64,000 nucleotides of DNA, taken from positions 13,702,001-13,766,000 of the forward strand of contig NC_079876.1 of the NCBI RefSeq assembly GCF_029227915.1, written 5' to 3'. The stretch is from Hydractinia symbiolongicarpus. Lineage: Eukaryota > Cnidaria > Hydrozoa > Anthoathecata > Hydractiniidae. Shown here in pieces: positions 7,128 through 19,164 of the stretch (position 1 is its first letter; each line of letters starts with the position of its first letter). Made by a program: the position numbers and the translations under genes. The notes below the pieces were generated by a model. That model was not told where the DNA came from and searched no databases. It saw nothing but the letters and a program-made list of their open reading frames with translations.

Positions 7128-10100
7128 ATGACTTCGAGAAATACAGTTTCCGAATTAAGGGATCTAGCTAGAGAATGCGGTCTACATGGATACTCAAGGC
7201 TCATAAAGGCTAAGCTGATCGAATTATTGACACCCACTACCGTGTCAGCACCGGTATCCGTGCCGAGACCCACCAGACCAGTACCAGCGCCGAGACCAAA
7301 TAGACCAATACCGATGCCTAGACCCGTACCAGCGCCTAGACCTGTGCCAACTCTTAGAAACGCACTTCTCCAAGGTCTTATTAATAGTGGAAAAGTTGTT
7401 TAAAATGCGATAACCAAAACTTTCAAGCGTGTGGTAAGCTCTTCTAAGACGGGAAAGAGAATGGTTTCTAATTTTATCGACTCAGGGAAAAAGTTTACAA
7501 AAGCTTTACCTAAAAATATTCCTGATGGACTTCAATCTGTGAAAAAAGGTGTCAATAAAATTATAAACTTGTTCCAATCAAACAAAAAAGAACTAGAAGG
7601 TGTAATCGATGAAGAACAGAAAAGACGCTATAATAATGTTTTGAAGGAACTAAATGAAAAACAGAAGAAGAGTGATGAGGAAAACCCATATACTCCTATT
7701 GAAGAAGCGTTTGTAGGTTCATACAAACGCTTCAAGATAAACTCGGATGGTGAGAAGAATGTCAGGGTATTTTTGAAAAAGGTTCATCCTATCGTCAAGA
7801 GGTTGATGAGTGACGTGCTCGGGCAGAAGAAGTCATTGAAGACTCAGGCGACCTTTTGGGTGAGGTGGGTAAGGGATGATTTATTCAATGAGGATTTATC
7901 CAATCCTGAATCCATAGTAATGCATGTTGATAAAGCTTTCAATAGCTATATGGAGATACTGCACGCCCACGATGACATTTCTGATGTTTTCGATCGGATG
8001 TGTAATAAGATAATCGAGCAGATTGAAAACCCTGCTCTACCCGCCAGCGGGTTCACAATCAAAAGGATCCTACATATGCATGTGGACTTTCATAAACTGA
8101 AATTAACCAGAGGTAGTTCTTACTTGCCGCTACCCAAGAACTTCAGTGGAAAGCGATCTGTGATTAACCCTCATAATGAGGATGATGATGAATGTTTCAG
8201 ATGGGTTATTATCGCTGCGCTTAACCACAATCTGATCAATAATCATCCTGAGCGTATCTCAATTCTTAAGAAGTTTAAAGGCAAGTATAATTGGGATGGT
8301 ATAACTTTCCCAATGGCGCTAAATAAAATAGATTTGTTTGAGAGAAGGAACCCCGATGTCGTTGCATGTTTTGACAAAGGATAAGAGAGAAGGTATCTAC
8401 ATGTGTCGCAAGTCGAAGCATCTGGATCGTAAGGAGACGGTTGTTTTGTTTTTACTGTGTGAGGGGGGTAAGAGACATTATATCGCTGTTAAGAACTTGA
8501 GCGGTGTCCTGGGCAAGGCCAACTCAAAGCATGAACATAAGGAGTATTATTGCTTGAATTGTCTAAATGGATTCTTAAGCGAACAGAAAAGGGATGAGCA
8601 CTTTGAATATTGTAAAGATAACGATGCTGCTAAGATTCAACTCCCTGAGGAGGGTAGCACCTTAACCTTCACTGATGGTAAGTTTCAGCTCAAAGCTCCA
8701 TTTATCATGTATGCCGATTTCGAAGCTTTCACAAAAGAGTTACCTGAAGAAGAGAGAAAATGCGGATCATCCACCGAGAAAGTTGGTAAACATGTTCCCA
8801 CGGGTTTCTGTTGTTATAGCAAATATGCTCATGGTGAAGTGCCGGACCCTCTGAAGCTTTACCGCGGTGAGGACTGTGTTACGCGCTTTGTAGATCATGT
8901 AGTTTCTGAGGTGAAAAGGTTATATAACATGTTTCCTCAGAAAGCAATGGATCCATTAACGGAGGAGGAGCGTGACGGTTTCAAGAGAGCCAGGGTTTGC
9001 CACATTTGCATGGAAGAATTTGATGACAAGGATGACATCAAGGTTAGGGATCACTGCCATTTCACCGGTAAGTTTCGTGGGGCTGCCCATCGAGAATGTA
9101 ATCTCCGATACAAGGTACCAAATTATATCCCTGTCGTCTTCCATAACCTGAGTGGATATGACGCACATCTATTCATCAAAGAGCTTGCTAAACAGCATGG
9201 AGAGGAAGGTATAAGCGTCATTGCCGAAAATAAGGAGAAGTATATCGGTTTCTCGACTGATGTTAAGGTTGGTGAATACATTGACAAAAAGACCAAAGAC
9301 AAAAAGATACAGCTGAGATTCATAGAATCAGTCAGATTTATGGCAAGCGGCTTGAATAAGTTGGTAAACAATCTCTCTGATGATCAGTGTAAAAATCTTC
9401 GAAAATTCTTCAATGATGATGAGCAATTCAAAATAATGAGAAAAAAGGGTGTATACCCATATGAATATGTTGATTCATTCGATAGGTTTAATGAAACTAA
9501 GCTTCCGTTGAAAGATGACTTTTATAGCAAGTTGAACATGAATGGTATCAGTGATGCCGATTATGCGCATGCCCAGAAGGTGTGGAAGGACATGGGAGTT
9601 GAAAATATTGGTGCTTATCATGATATCTATCTCAAGACAGACGTTCTATTGCTTTCTGATGTTTTTGAGACTTTTAGGGAAACATGCTTGACAAACTATA
9701 AACTGGATCCTTCACATTTTTACACGGCTCCGGGATTAGCCTGGCAGGCCTGCCTGAAAAAGACAGATGTTGAGCTAGATTTGTTGTCCGATATGGATAT
9801 GTTACTCTTCATAGAGAGGGGTATTAGGGGCGGTCTCTGTCAGGCTGTTCATAGACACGCCAAGGCCAATAACAAATATATGGGCGCTAGATATAAGGTG
9901 GATGAAGAGGACAGCTATCTTTAGTATCTTGATGCTAACAATCTGTATGGATGGGCTATGATTCAGAAGCTGCCGACAGGAGGGTTCAAGTGGATTGATG
10001 CTAGTAAATTTACTGCTAAACTCATTTCAAAGTTAGCTGCGGAAAATGGTGAAGAGGGTTACTTCCTTGAGGTTGATGCAAGATATCCACGGGAGCTTCA

Positions 10101-11136
10101 TGATACACATAACGATCTTCCTTTCATGCCTGAGAGGAAGGTGATTAATGGCGCCGAAAAGCTGACACCGTGTTTTTCAGACAAGAACTATGTCATTCAC
10201 ATCCGTGCACTTGATCAAGCGTTGAAGCACGGTCTCATTCTTGAGAAGGTTCATAGAGTACTGAGGTTTAAGCAAAGCGCATGGTTGAAACCTTATATCG
10301 ATTTTAATACCGATCTGCGTACCAAATCAACGAATGACTTCGAAAAGGACTTTTTCAAGCTGATGAACAATTCAGTCTTTGGTAAAACTATGGAGAATCA
10401 ACGTAGACACAAAGACATACGCTTGGCTACCAAGAAAGAACAATATGAGAAGCTGGTGATGAAGCCCAACTTCAAGGGTGCTATCTGTTTCTCAGAAACA
10501 CTGATGGGCATAGAGATGTCTAAGATCAAGATCAAACTGAACAAGCCAATCTACCTAGGACCGGCGATCCTCCATCTATCAAAAATAGTTATGTATGAGT
10601 TTCACTATGATTACATGAGACCGAAATATGGTGTGGATGTAAAGCTTTGCTACATGGATACAGATTCATTCGTGTACCACATCAAAACCAACGACTTCTA
10701 CAAAGATATCGCTGATGATGTGCCGACGAGATTTGACACATCGGGGTACGATAAGAGAGATGGTAGACCTCTACCATTGGGTTTGAATAAAAAGATCATA
10801 GGTCTGATGAAGGATGAGTTAGGTGGTAAGGTAATGACGGAGTTTGTCGCTCTTAGAGCGAAGAATTATGCTTATAAACAGCTAGACGGAAAAGAAGACA
10901 AGAAGTGCAAAGGAGTCAAGAAATGTGTGGTGAAGAAGACCATAGGGTTTGATGATTATAAAAGATGCTTGTTCGATGGTGTGAATATTTACAGAGAACA
11001 GATTACCTTTCGATCCATTAAGCATGATATTCACACGGTAAAAACAAACAAACTCGCACTCAATGCGGATGATGACAAAAGAATAATAGTAGATGGTATT
11101 ACTACGTACGCTAGAGGCCATTATAGACACAGGTGA
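7128..11136 (+). pseudogene. polB: Family B DNA polymerase (protein-primed type) with N-terminal SAP motif
   Basis: One gene of about 1,336 codons broken in three places: in-frame TAA at 7401-7403, a frameshift near 8340-8384, and in-frame TAG at 9922-9924. The order is a SAP motif (from 7143) and proline/arginine repeats, then a charged helical region and the 3'-5' exonuclease with YADFEAF (Exo I), FHNLSGYDAHLF (Exo II) and YLKTDVLLLSDVF (Exo III). Between Exo I and II sits an HNH-like zinc insertion (CHICMEEF...RDHCHFTGKFRG). Polymerase motifs follow: A (LDANNLYGWAM, right after the amber stop), B (KLMNNSVFGKTMEN) and C (CYMDTDSFVYH, about 10,648-10,680). The catalytic residues themselves are kept. 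Length and motif order fit Polinton/adintovirus replicative polymerases. The gene is dead as it stands, unless the stops are sequence errors. Confidence 0.9.
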
Positions 11137-11152
11137 ATCCTATCACTGTAAT

Positions 11153-11226
11153 GGGGGACACGGCGGGGGTTGGGGGGGGTGGGGCCCGGGGGGGGGGGGG
11201 GCACGGCGGGGATTGGGGGATTGGGG
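11153..11226. repeat. G-rich tract after the polymerase gene
   Basis: About 70 bases, mostly G on the + strand, include a run of about 13 G and two copies of CACGGCGGGG. It begins 17 bases after the polymerase stop. It could form G-quadruplex structures and may mark the element's end; without the left end this cannot be matched to a terminal inverted repeat. Confidence 0.55.
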
Positions 11227-13519
11227 ACAGAAACTCTTCTATCGTTGATTTAACGGGTATGATTTATGATTTGACGTAAAATGGTAAAGTGCTAAGGGAT
11301 TTTTGTCCTAACATCGGCATTTTCCTATCTCTTATATCAAAGATAAAAAAAACAAAATGTCTTTAGGGAAGAAATTGTTTGTGCACGAAAAAGTTGCGGA
11401 ATTCAGTTGAACAACAATTGCGAATAAGAACGGTTTTTTTTGAAAATACGAAATTAACGGTTATTTTTTGCTAAATATTTAGGAAAATTGTAAGCCAGGA
11501 AGAAAAAGAGTAAATTATGAAGAAAAAAATTTGAATTTCTGTTCTAATTTTAAAAGACTCAAAAGTTAAAACTATAAGCAAATTCACAAACATAATTCTG
11601 AATTCATTCTTTTCCTTTAGGAAAACCATTGTGGCATTTAGTCACGATAAATGCCTGAAGAGGCCCATTTTGTGAAAACCATAAGTACAAATGTTATGGA
11701 CTTAATACCTGTTTGAAATGGTTTAGACCAACATAAAGAAATTGGCATAAATATTTAAGCGACAGTTTTGCCGTTTAGGAACAATACAGTAAGTTGCATT
11801 TAAAATAAATAAGAAATAGATGAACATAGTATAGCACGGAACTAAAGTCTACTATTGTCATAAAACAAAATAAGAATAAATTCATTGTTACACACCTCGA
11901 TTGAGAAAGACGGATTTGCTTAAGGCTAAATTATTTCCAGGCTGCTTTGCTTGCTTCGACGCTTTGTTTACTAATTTTACAGGAAACTTATCTTACAGGG
12001 TTCCCAACTGTGGTCAAATTTACCATCTTTCATTGCGCGTTCTGTCACTTTTAATACTGTCTGTCTGTCTGTATCAGTTCTGCAAAGCATACATTGCTGA
12101 AATAGGTTATATCTAAGATAGGATATGTATTGAATTAAAGTTTATTATTTTTTAATCTATATATTTTTTTTATTATTATTATTTTTTTTTTTTACTAAAA
12201 ATACTGAACAGTGATACAGTGATAATCTTAGATACCCTAAAAAGCGAATAAGAATAAAAATACAAAAATAAATAATTTAAATATTGCAATGCAATAAATA
12301 CTTAAATAGTCAGACATTTTGACGAACAGCATGGTATGAACCCTTTTGGGAAAATTGTATCCATCGATGGCGAAACGCAACTATTAATGGAATCTAATAA
12401 AAGCTTTTCTCAGAAATTTAATTTACTAGTTTTCAGTTTGTCGAACCAACGCCAGCCTTTACAACTTCTATACCAAGTCCCATGATAACATTTCAATAAG
12501 AACGTTCTCTCCTGTTGACACTTGTTTTTAAATTTAATTTTGTTGTTGTTATTGTTGTTAAACATTTATTCAGGGTTACGAATGTTTCACAATATAAAAA
12601 CAAGAAATAAATCTATTAAAATTTAGTGCAAATTCGGACAAAGTACGGAATAAAGTTAGGTAACTAGGTTGATACTAAGTAGGTTCAAATGTGACTTAAT
12701 TTAAACAGCTGAATTGTGTCATTGGGATCAGAAAGGACGTCATGCCTAAAATAGACGTCATACATGCGATTTTCCCAAATAGGGCTGTATATTTTGGTAG
12801 ACATTTGGTAGAAAGAAAACAATCGATTTTATATAAAAAATAAACTTTAATGACGTCATTAGGTTAAAAAAAGACGTCATATTTGTTAAAACGTTCCTTA
12901 TATTAACGATAGAAGTTAAAAAAATGTTTTATCAGAAATATTGATCTTCATGTTTTAATCTCAAAGAGCTCTGGGGACGAGGATGGATTTTCATGTTATG
13001 AAACATGGTACACGTTTTGATTTTGGTATTTATAGATGTCCGGGGGTATGGGGAATAATATAATGAATTCAGTGAAATTAGAAATGACGTCATTTTAGAG
13101 TATAAATAATTGCTTTTAATCTGATCCGTAATTTATCCCTAGGATTCACTGTATTCTTAGAAACACCTTAGTAACCACCTCGTAACGAACATACATGTAT
13201 TAAATAATTATAACCAATAAAATATCTTACTACAAAAAAGTTTCAAGAATTAAATTTATTTTATTAAAAGTCCCAATAACAGGTAGGAAAAATCAGAACA
13301 TTTCAGCACTCTATTAAATGACGCACCAAAAATTGTGCCCAGTCAAAGGGGTTGGAGACACTTACTGATTGTAATAAGATGTGAATTGTGTGCGATAAGA
13401 AAAACATATACACCATCGCAAGTTTTAACCTTTTAAAAAATTAAGAGTTTCCACAGTCGATATATATTAGTAAATAATAATAAACATCAATGATTAAGAC
13501 GTATGCACAAATTAGACAA
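11227..13519. other. AT-rich non-coding stretch
   Basis: There is no supportable gene; the open frame at 11,901-12,116 has no domain. Simple T- and ATT-rich runs occur near 12,150-12,195. The part 12,840-13,340, with several GACGTCAT motifs, matches 34,020-34,520 and is listed separately. Confidence 0.6.
12840..13340. repeat. Dispersed repeat, copy 1
   Basis: Blocks such as GACGTCATATTTGT, ACACCTTAGTAACCACCT, GAACATACATGTA and AAGTCCCAATAACAGGTAGG occur in the same order and direction at 34,020-34,520. The copies are diverged. No open frame or terminal repeat is visible, so the class is unknown. Confidence 0.6.
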
Positions 13520-13667
13520 ATAGTCGTTAGACCGTGGAAAAACCCACGGGTTCGCCCGTCCTTGTTATACCGCATATTGCGTGCGTCTCGCTACTTGCGC
13601 AGCTAAGCTACCATTTTGCGTGACAGACAGACGGATGGACAGACGTATACGGGTATTATAATATAGA
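13520..13667 (-). mobile_element. Short non-autonomous Helitron, copy 1
   Basis: Read on the minus strand, it starts with TCTATATTATAATACCCG and has GTCTGTC repeats. It ends with a GTGGGTTTTTCCAC hairpin, CTAACGA and CTAT (CTAG in sister copies). Helitrons start with TC and end with a hairpin plus CTRR. Sister copies lie at 20,688, 36,361 and 60,703. It is about 150 bp long with no coding capacity. Confidence 0.65.
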
Positions 13668-15083
13668 CTAGCCGGGAAACCCGGCGTCGAAACGCCGGGT
13701 TAAGCCACAAGTAAAGGTGTGATCCGGCATTGAACACTCTGTGGAGCGCTTAATAAGAGCCGTAAACTGTCCCACACGATCAGGTGGAGCGCTTTAGTAC
13801 AGGTATACAGTATGTTGTTAATCTTTTGAAGCGCATACACCATTATAGTGTGCGACTGTAACATATTTTTCAAAAAATAACTTTCCCGCAACGATAACTG
13901 ATATAAAAACAGAGTTTACAAAGTGTTGTTACTCCATCATAGCAAAAACAATCGTCAATTTTATTTCATTTTGCAGAATAACTTTTTGCGCAAGTTAAAA
14001 AATTAATCGTGACACTGGGCTGAGCGCTTAGTACAGTTAAACCGTGTTGCACAGCGTATAGGAATAATACCCTTTTGAAAAAAACTTTCTCGCAGACACA
14101 GGGCTGAGCGGTTAGTCCAGGCGTGATTCCCAAGAAAGTTTAAAAATTAATTGTCACAGTGGTGGGCTGACCTTAGTATATACAGGTAAACGGTTTTGCA
14201 CATGCCCATAGGCGTAACAGCCTTTTACAAAAAACAGTCTGTTTTTAACACTGGGCTAACCGCTTAGTACAGTTAAACACAGTTGAACAGGCGCATAAGG
14301 CGTATTACCCTTTTCCAAAAATGTTCATTGCAACTTCGGTTTAAATAAAAACACAGGGAACAGCCTGTCGTTACTCATCCAGCCAAAACAATCGCTCAGC
14401 CATTTCATTTGCAGAAAAAGTTTGCAGAAAAATTATAAAATATGTAGCTATACCTAGCTAGCTAACTGCATTTAGCATAAAAATTATGTATTGCTTAAGA
14501 ATATTGTTGTAGCCAAACTGCATTTTTATACTTTCACTTTTTAAATAGCCACAGCCTCAACATAAAAATAAATGTTGGCTAGGATAAAAAGCTCTTATAC
14601 CAAACAGAATAGCAATAAGTGAGGCTCTAGCTAGCTAGTAGCTATAGCTAGCTAATCTTCGTTCCTAGCCAAACATCCTAAAACTGGTGCGTTTAAGATC
14701 TGTACGTGGCTAAAAAACGTGACAATATATTTATCCTAACATTGAAAACAAACAGAAAACAAATATTACAAATATATAAGGCTTTTAGAAGATAAGAAAG
14801 TCAAACAGGCCTACAAACCTCACACACTGACCACAAACACGACCATTATCAAAATGGCCTTCGTTCCGCGAAGATCTTGGATTCTTTCTGGTCGCGAAAA
14901 TCTTGTTGTTTTTTTTTAAAGAATCAGGCGTTGTGAATGGTATTCTACGCGCGAGCGGTCAAAACAAAGTGGGGAAAAATATATCGCATTTGGTATTGGT
15001 GCACATTTGAAAAATTTCGTGTTTCCGTTACGGGACTCGGCTTTCGCGGACACACAGACAGAATACGGCTATTATTAAAGAGA
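13668..15083 (-). mobile_element. Larger non-autonomous Helitron adjoining copy 1
   Basis: On the minus strand it begins with TCTCTTTAATAATAGCCG preceded by A, and ends with a CCGGGTTTCCCGG hairpin followed by CTAG, directly against copy 1. The length is 1,416 bp. It carries four to five diverged repeats of about 110 bp (13,735-14,420, each with GCTTAGTACAG...) and a CTAG-rich stretch (14,450-14,655). No Rep/helicase frame is present, so it depends on another element for movement. Confidence 0.6.
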
Positions 15084-15930
15084 TGAGCATACTTATTATT
15101 ATTATTATTTTTTTTTTTAGTTACGAATATTTACAGAGGATAACCATTTAAAAAGAAGTACAATATTTACAAGTAATTATAGACAAATTTTTCCAACGGG
15201 TCCTCTCCCTCCCGCAGTTTTAAAGAAGTATATATGTAAGTTAAAAAGTAAACACGAGTAATGTCTTGACCATTCTCCCTACCAATCGAACGATAACAAC
15301 ACTGCCAAGAATCATTAGCTCATCCTGTGACTTTGTAGAGATTTATAAATTAGAATGGAACAATAAACTACCGAGTATAACAAATACAATGATTTACGCA
15401 AGCAACCTCACTTATTTCTCAAAAAAACGTGTAATCGTATTTATTTTAAGTTTTGTATACATCACTTGCCTAAAGTTATGTCAGATATATTTCCAATATT
15501 TTTCTCGGAACACTCTCTTGGGTAGTGGCATACTTAGGATCAAAATCAAGCTAACAAAAGAATACTAGGTAGGCAATTTTTATTCAAAAAATCTTACATA
15601 CGAAATGTTTTATATTTACAATATTTGTTCTACCAATGGTCTTCTGTTTTGGACAAGCTTAAAGCAGTGACTATCTTTCAAATTTCTACAGTAGCAATGA
15701 TCGATAAACATAAATGTACACCTCAAAGTAATTTAATTCTTCTTTATATTAAATAAAAGTATTTTTTCTTGCGCCCAGCACGTACTGGCATCACCAAAAG
15801 ATGGAGAATACTTCTGCTCGTTATTTAACAGACCGAAAAAACCAATCACAAAATATACTGTTCCATGAAATTTGAGAAAAAACTTTAAGATTTCAGTAAA
15901 CAGAAGAAGTGCACTTATTAATGATGTGTT
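15084..15930. other. Non-coding stretch
   Basis: An ATT repeat and poly-T run (15,090-15,118) are followed by plain AT-rich sequence. The frame at 15,266-15,568 has no recognisable domain and no splice context, and is taken as chance. Confidence 0.55.
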
Positions 15931-15945
15931 TTTTATTTGACTTTT

Positions 15946-17210
15946 TTAAACGTCACCGTAAAAATGCATTTCGCTCACCAAAAACGCTTGCGAAGAATCC
16001 AGATGAGTTAAGACAACTGGTTGACCTGATAACACTGAATTGCATTCTACAACAAAATTGACATCAGCTACTTCTGGTACCCATGAACAGAATTTATCAT
16101 CAACCGTGATTACAGCTTTCCTGACAGTCGTTACCAAACGAATTGTTATAAATCAAATGAATTTTACCATACCGAAGTCAAGTCTAAAGTGACTTGTGCT
16201 GTCATGGAAAGTTCCAGCGTACGTACTATCATGCCCATCTTGCAGGTTCTTTAATGGGTATGAAGAATGAATCGGAAATGCTGCCATAGACAAAGTAGGT
16301 ATTTTTTGAAACTGATTGGCTGGAAAATTTAAAAGACTTTTTGATTTGACTTTTATGAACACGCTAAATCTATTAAAAAAATGGATAAAATATTTTCAAA
16401 AATAGAGAAGTTGCTCGCAAAAAGTTTTTAAACAGGCATAAAAACACAATTCTTCGTTAAGTAAAAGCATTGCTTTACGAGATTATGTTTTGCTACAACT
16501 GTATACATTATGAAGGGAACAGATATAAATGTTCCTCGTAACATATATTAGAAAAATATTTCCTCTTTTAAATTTTGTAATGTTTTGTAATGTGTTTTTT
16601 TTAAGTATGTGTTAAACATTTAGGGTGTGTGAAGTCGATGTAGATAGTACTTACGTATGCACTGGTATCCTACTTGATCGTCTTCAAGGCAGGTATCAAC
16701 ACATGCTTCTGTAAGTTCGCATGGACTGAATGGTCGACAAACAGGTCCCCTCTATGAAAAATAATAGTTATGCTGCAAGGAGTTATTTTTTATTAAGACA
16801 AGAAATTATTATTTTAAGCATTCATGTATAAAATAGCGTTTATATGATGTAAATAATTTGTTTTAAAATCTTTTTGTTAGTTGTATTCGTTAAAGCAAAC
16901 TTGTTCCTCTCTATTGCTACAATTACCACTTACATTTCTCGTTCCATAATTTGTTGACAAAAATTGCCATCCAACTTCTAATGCTTCATTTCCTTCAGCT
17001 TTCATTAACTCGCACGCAAGATTCGTTGGATGATAATTCACAAACGAGCAACTTTCACATGTTAGACACGATAAAACACATTCAGATTTTGTCACACCAT
17101 CTAGAGATTTTTCCACAGTGCCATTGAATCTTGTATCTGACTTAATGATGGAGAAATTTCGATGGTGTCGACAATGCAAACGTGTTATGTATCCAAGTGA
17201 GAATTAACAC
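15946..17210 (-). pseudogene. Decayed secreted PAN/apple - EGF - discoidin-like protein gene, 3' part
   Basis: Three exon-like pieces lie in order on the minus strand. The first (about 17,179-16,901) has the cysteine pattern of a PAN/apple domain (SECVLSCLTCESCSFVNYH). The second (16,751-16,655, flanked by TTTCATAG and GTAAGT) is an EGF-like module with six cysteines. The third (about 16,363-15,946) resembles an F5/8-type discoidin-like domain and ends at a stop near a poly-A signal. Exons 1 and 2 join in phase; exon 3 does not join in phase with exon 2 and has an in-frame TGA at 16,153-16,155. A hydrophobic signal-like stretch before exon 1 is in another frame. So the gene is probably dead, though each domain is still readable. 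Such proteins are usually extracellular adhesion or binding proteins. Confidence 0.6.
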
Positions 17211-17343
17211 CAAGTTAAAAAAAACAAAATCGAAAATGTAGCTCTAAAAGTGCGAATAACATTGCCAAATTAAGGATTTAAATTTAACAATAGGAACTTT
17301 ATTGAAATAATCTTACGGACATACCTTGTCAGTTGAAACTTAA

Positions 17344-17963
17344 GGCGGACTTCCACTTCCAAGTTTTTTGACAGGAACAGGAACTGGATAAGGACAGACG
17401 GGAACGGGAAAATTTAATTAAATCCATTGAAAAAAAATGGCGGGGAAAAAATGTAAACAAATATGGCGGCTTTTTTTCAAAAGTTGAGCCAATGAACTTT
17501 GTATTTATTACAGTTATGGCACTTTTTGTCTCGTCAAATTCTACAAACAGGTATAGTTTCTTACTTCCTCGATCAGTTCAACTTCCCAATTTTTTCGTTC
17601 ATCTTTACTTTCGATTTCTTTTAATACATTTACAACAGTTGCATCCCAGATTGGACTGAGTATTAAATCACCGTTAGAAATACCACGTAAATATTGTTCG
17701 TTTTCTTGAACGAAGGTATCTTCGGTTGAGATCTAATTATCTGTGAAGTTATCGGCTTCGTACTCGTACTGCGACGCCATCTTGAATTTATTGTTTTGCT
17801 GAGTTAGCAAAATTGACAGGACCTGATTGGAAATCTATTTCCCATCCTGGAAGCTCTCGGGAAAAACTCAAATTTGATTGAACTTTTTCGGAAAAGAGAA
17901 AAAATCACGTGTTTTTTCCCCCGTTTCCGTTCCTGCCAAGAAACTTGAAAGTGGAAGTCTGCC
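17344..17963. mobile_element. Inverted-repeat transposon remnant, about 620 bp
   Basis: GGCGGACTTCCACTTCCAAG at the left end matches, inverted, GGCAGACTTCCACTTTCAAG at the right end; the match continues for about 40 bp with few mismatches. The minus strand holds the start of a frame (MASQYEYEADNFTDN at about 17,780) with an early stop, then a charged region. This suggests the remains of a small DNA-binding gene. Flanks are TTA/TAA-rich but give no clean target duplication. Class uncertain, perhaps PIF/Harbinger-like. Confidence 0.55.
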
Positions 17964-19164
17964 TGTATATAATAATTATTTCTAACTAATGTGAATTGAA
18001 AGTTTTTTTCAAAAGCAGATTAAAGGTAACATGCAATGTTTTTTTGAATATACATAAAATTTATATTAACATCGTATGAATAATACGTTTGCAATTCTTA
18101 GTCTCAATTAAAATGTCTTAAATAGTTTATAAAGCTGGGTTTACATGCACGACAAAAATGTATTAAGCACTTAAAGGGTTTATAAAGCTGGGTTTACATG
18201 CACGACAAATGAATATTAAGGGCTTAAAGGGTTTATACAGGAGTTTTAACAGTTAAATTTGTTCTGTATTAAGTCGCTAAAACGTGTTTTAATTTACATG
18301 CAACCTGCTTTATTGTTTTTTTGTTAACTTTAACTTCGAAGGTGGAAAGAAAATAATGGTATTTATTTTAAAAGTATGTTTTATGTGTTTTGCAGCTAAA
18401 AAATAGAGAATGGTGAAAAATAAAATATAAAATCTTCTGAAAGATAAATCCTTTTAACATTTCAACGAATTAACGTTTGGTTTTAACACGACTAGCCTCA
18501 CAGTTACTTACTTACCTTGCCAACATTTTGACTGTTATATTTTTATTTTTTTACGCCGTCTAGAGTTTATATCATTAAAGTTTATTAAGTATTAATTTTC
18601 ATTGATTTGGGAATCATATGACTCTATGGTTGTCAATGGTTTTTTATGTTCAATATAAATGTTAGTGTATCATCTTGTCAGAAAATTGACGAATTGCGAA
18701 TGTTTACAAAGTTTCGGATATGCGCGCGCATTCTGACAGGCAAGAAAAGAAGCACCACATAGGCCAAATTGGCTATTTACGCTAATTTATATGTTTATAG
18801 GAATATAAAAATAAAAATACATAGGAATTGGTTTTTCTTAACTATTATCTTCTCTGTTTTATAAGCAGACATTCCCAACTTCAGTGTCAGTGTTCAAAAC
18901 GATGTTATTTTTTTGCAGCTAAAAAATGGAGAATTGTGAAAAATAAAATATAATTTTTTTAGGCTAATTTGTATATTTGTAGGGACATAAGATTAACAAT
19001 GTATTGAAATTTGCATAAGAGCAGGCATTACCAATCTTAGTGTCAGTGTTTTCTTTTTCCTTGATATTATCGATCGCCCTGATATGTTGTTTATATATTA
19101 TGCCTGCAAACATGCGCGTGCATATCCATTATTCTCGATGCAAAATCAAAACATTAAGTCACGC
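17964..19164. other. Non-coding stretch with small duplications
   Basis: An approximately 54-bp unit (TAAAGCTGGGTTTACATGCA...) is present twice in tandem at 18,130-18,237. A block with GCAGCTAAAAAAT and GTGAAAAATAAAATATAA occurs near 18,390 and again near 18,915. No gene is seen. Confidence 0.6.

Larger units (their letters stand above)
1..11240. mobile_element. Integrated Polinton/adintovirus-like element, right-hand part, decayed
   Basis: A gene-dense block unlike the rest of the window: about 11 genes in 11 kb without introns, on both strands. The family B DNA polymerase with protein-primed-type motifs and the DDE integrase together are the hallmark of Polinton/Maverick elements and adintoviruses. 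The left end is outside the window, so terminal inverted repeats and a target-site duplication cannot be tested. The right end is probably just after the polymerase gene, at or beyond the G-rich tract at 11,153-11,226, because coding density drops to nothing there. No double-jelly-roll capsid, packaging ATPase or adenain-type protease is visible; these may lie to the left or be absent. At least nine lesions across the genes show that it is an old, inactive copy. Confidence 0.8.

Noticed and set aside
13535-13565. GGGTTCGCCCGTCC resembling a tRNA B box, suggesting a tRNA or SINE
   Set aside because: No cloverleaf can be formed and no A box or poly-A tail is present; the ends fit a Helitron.
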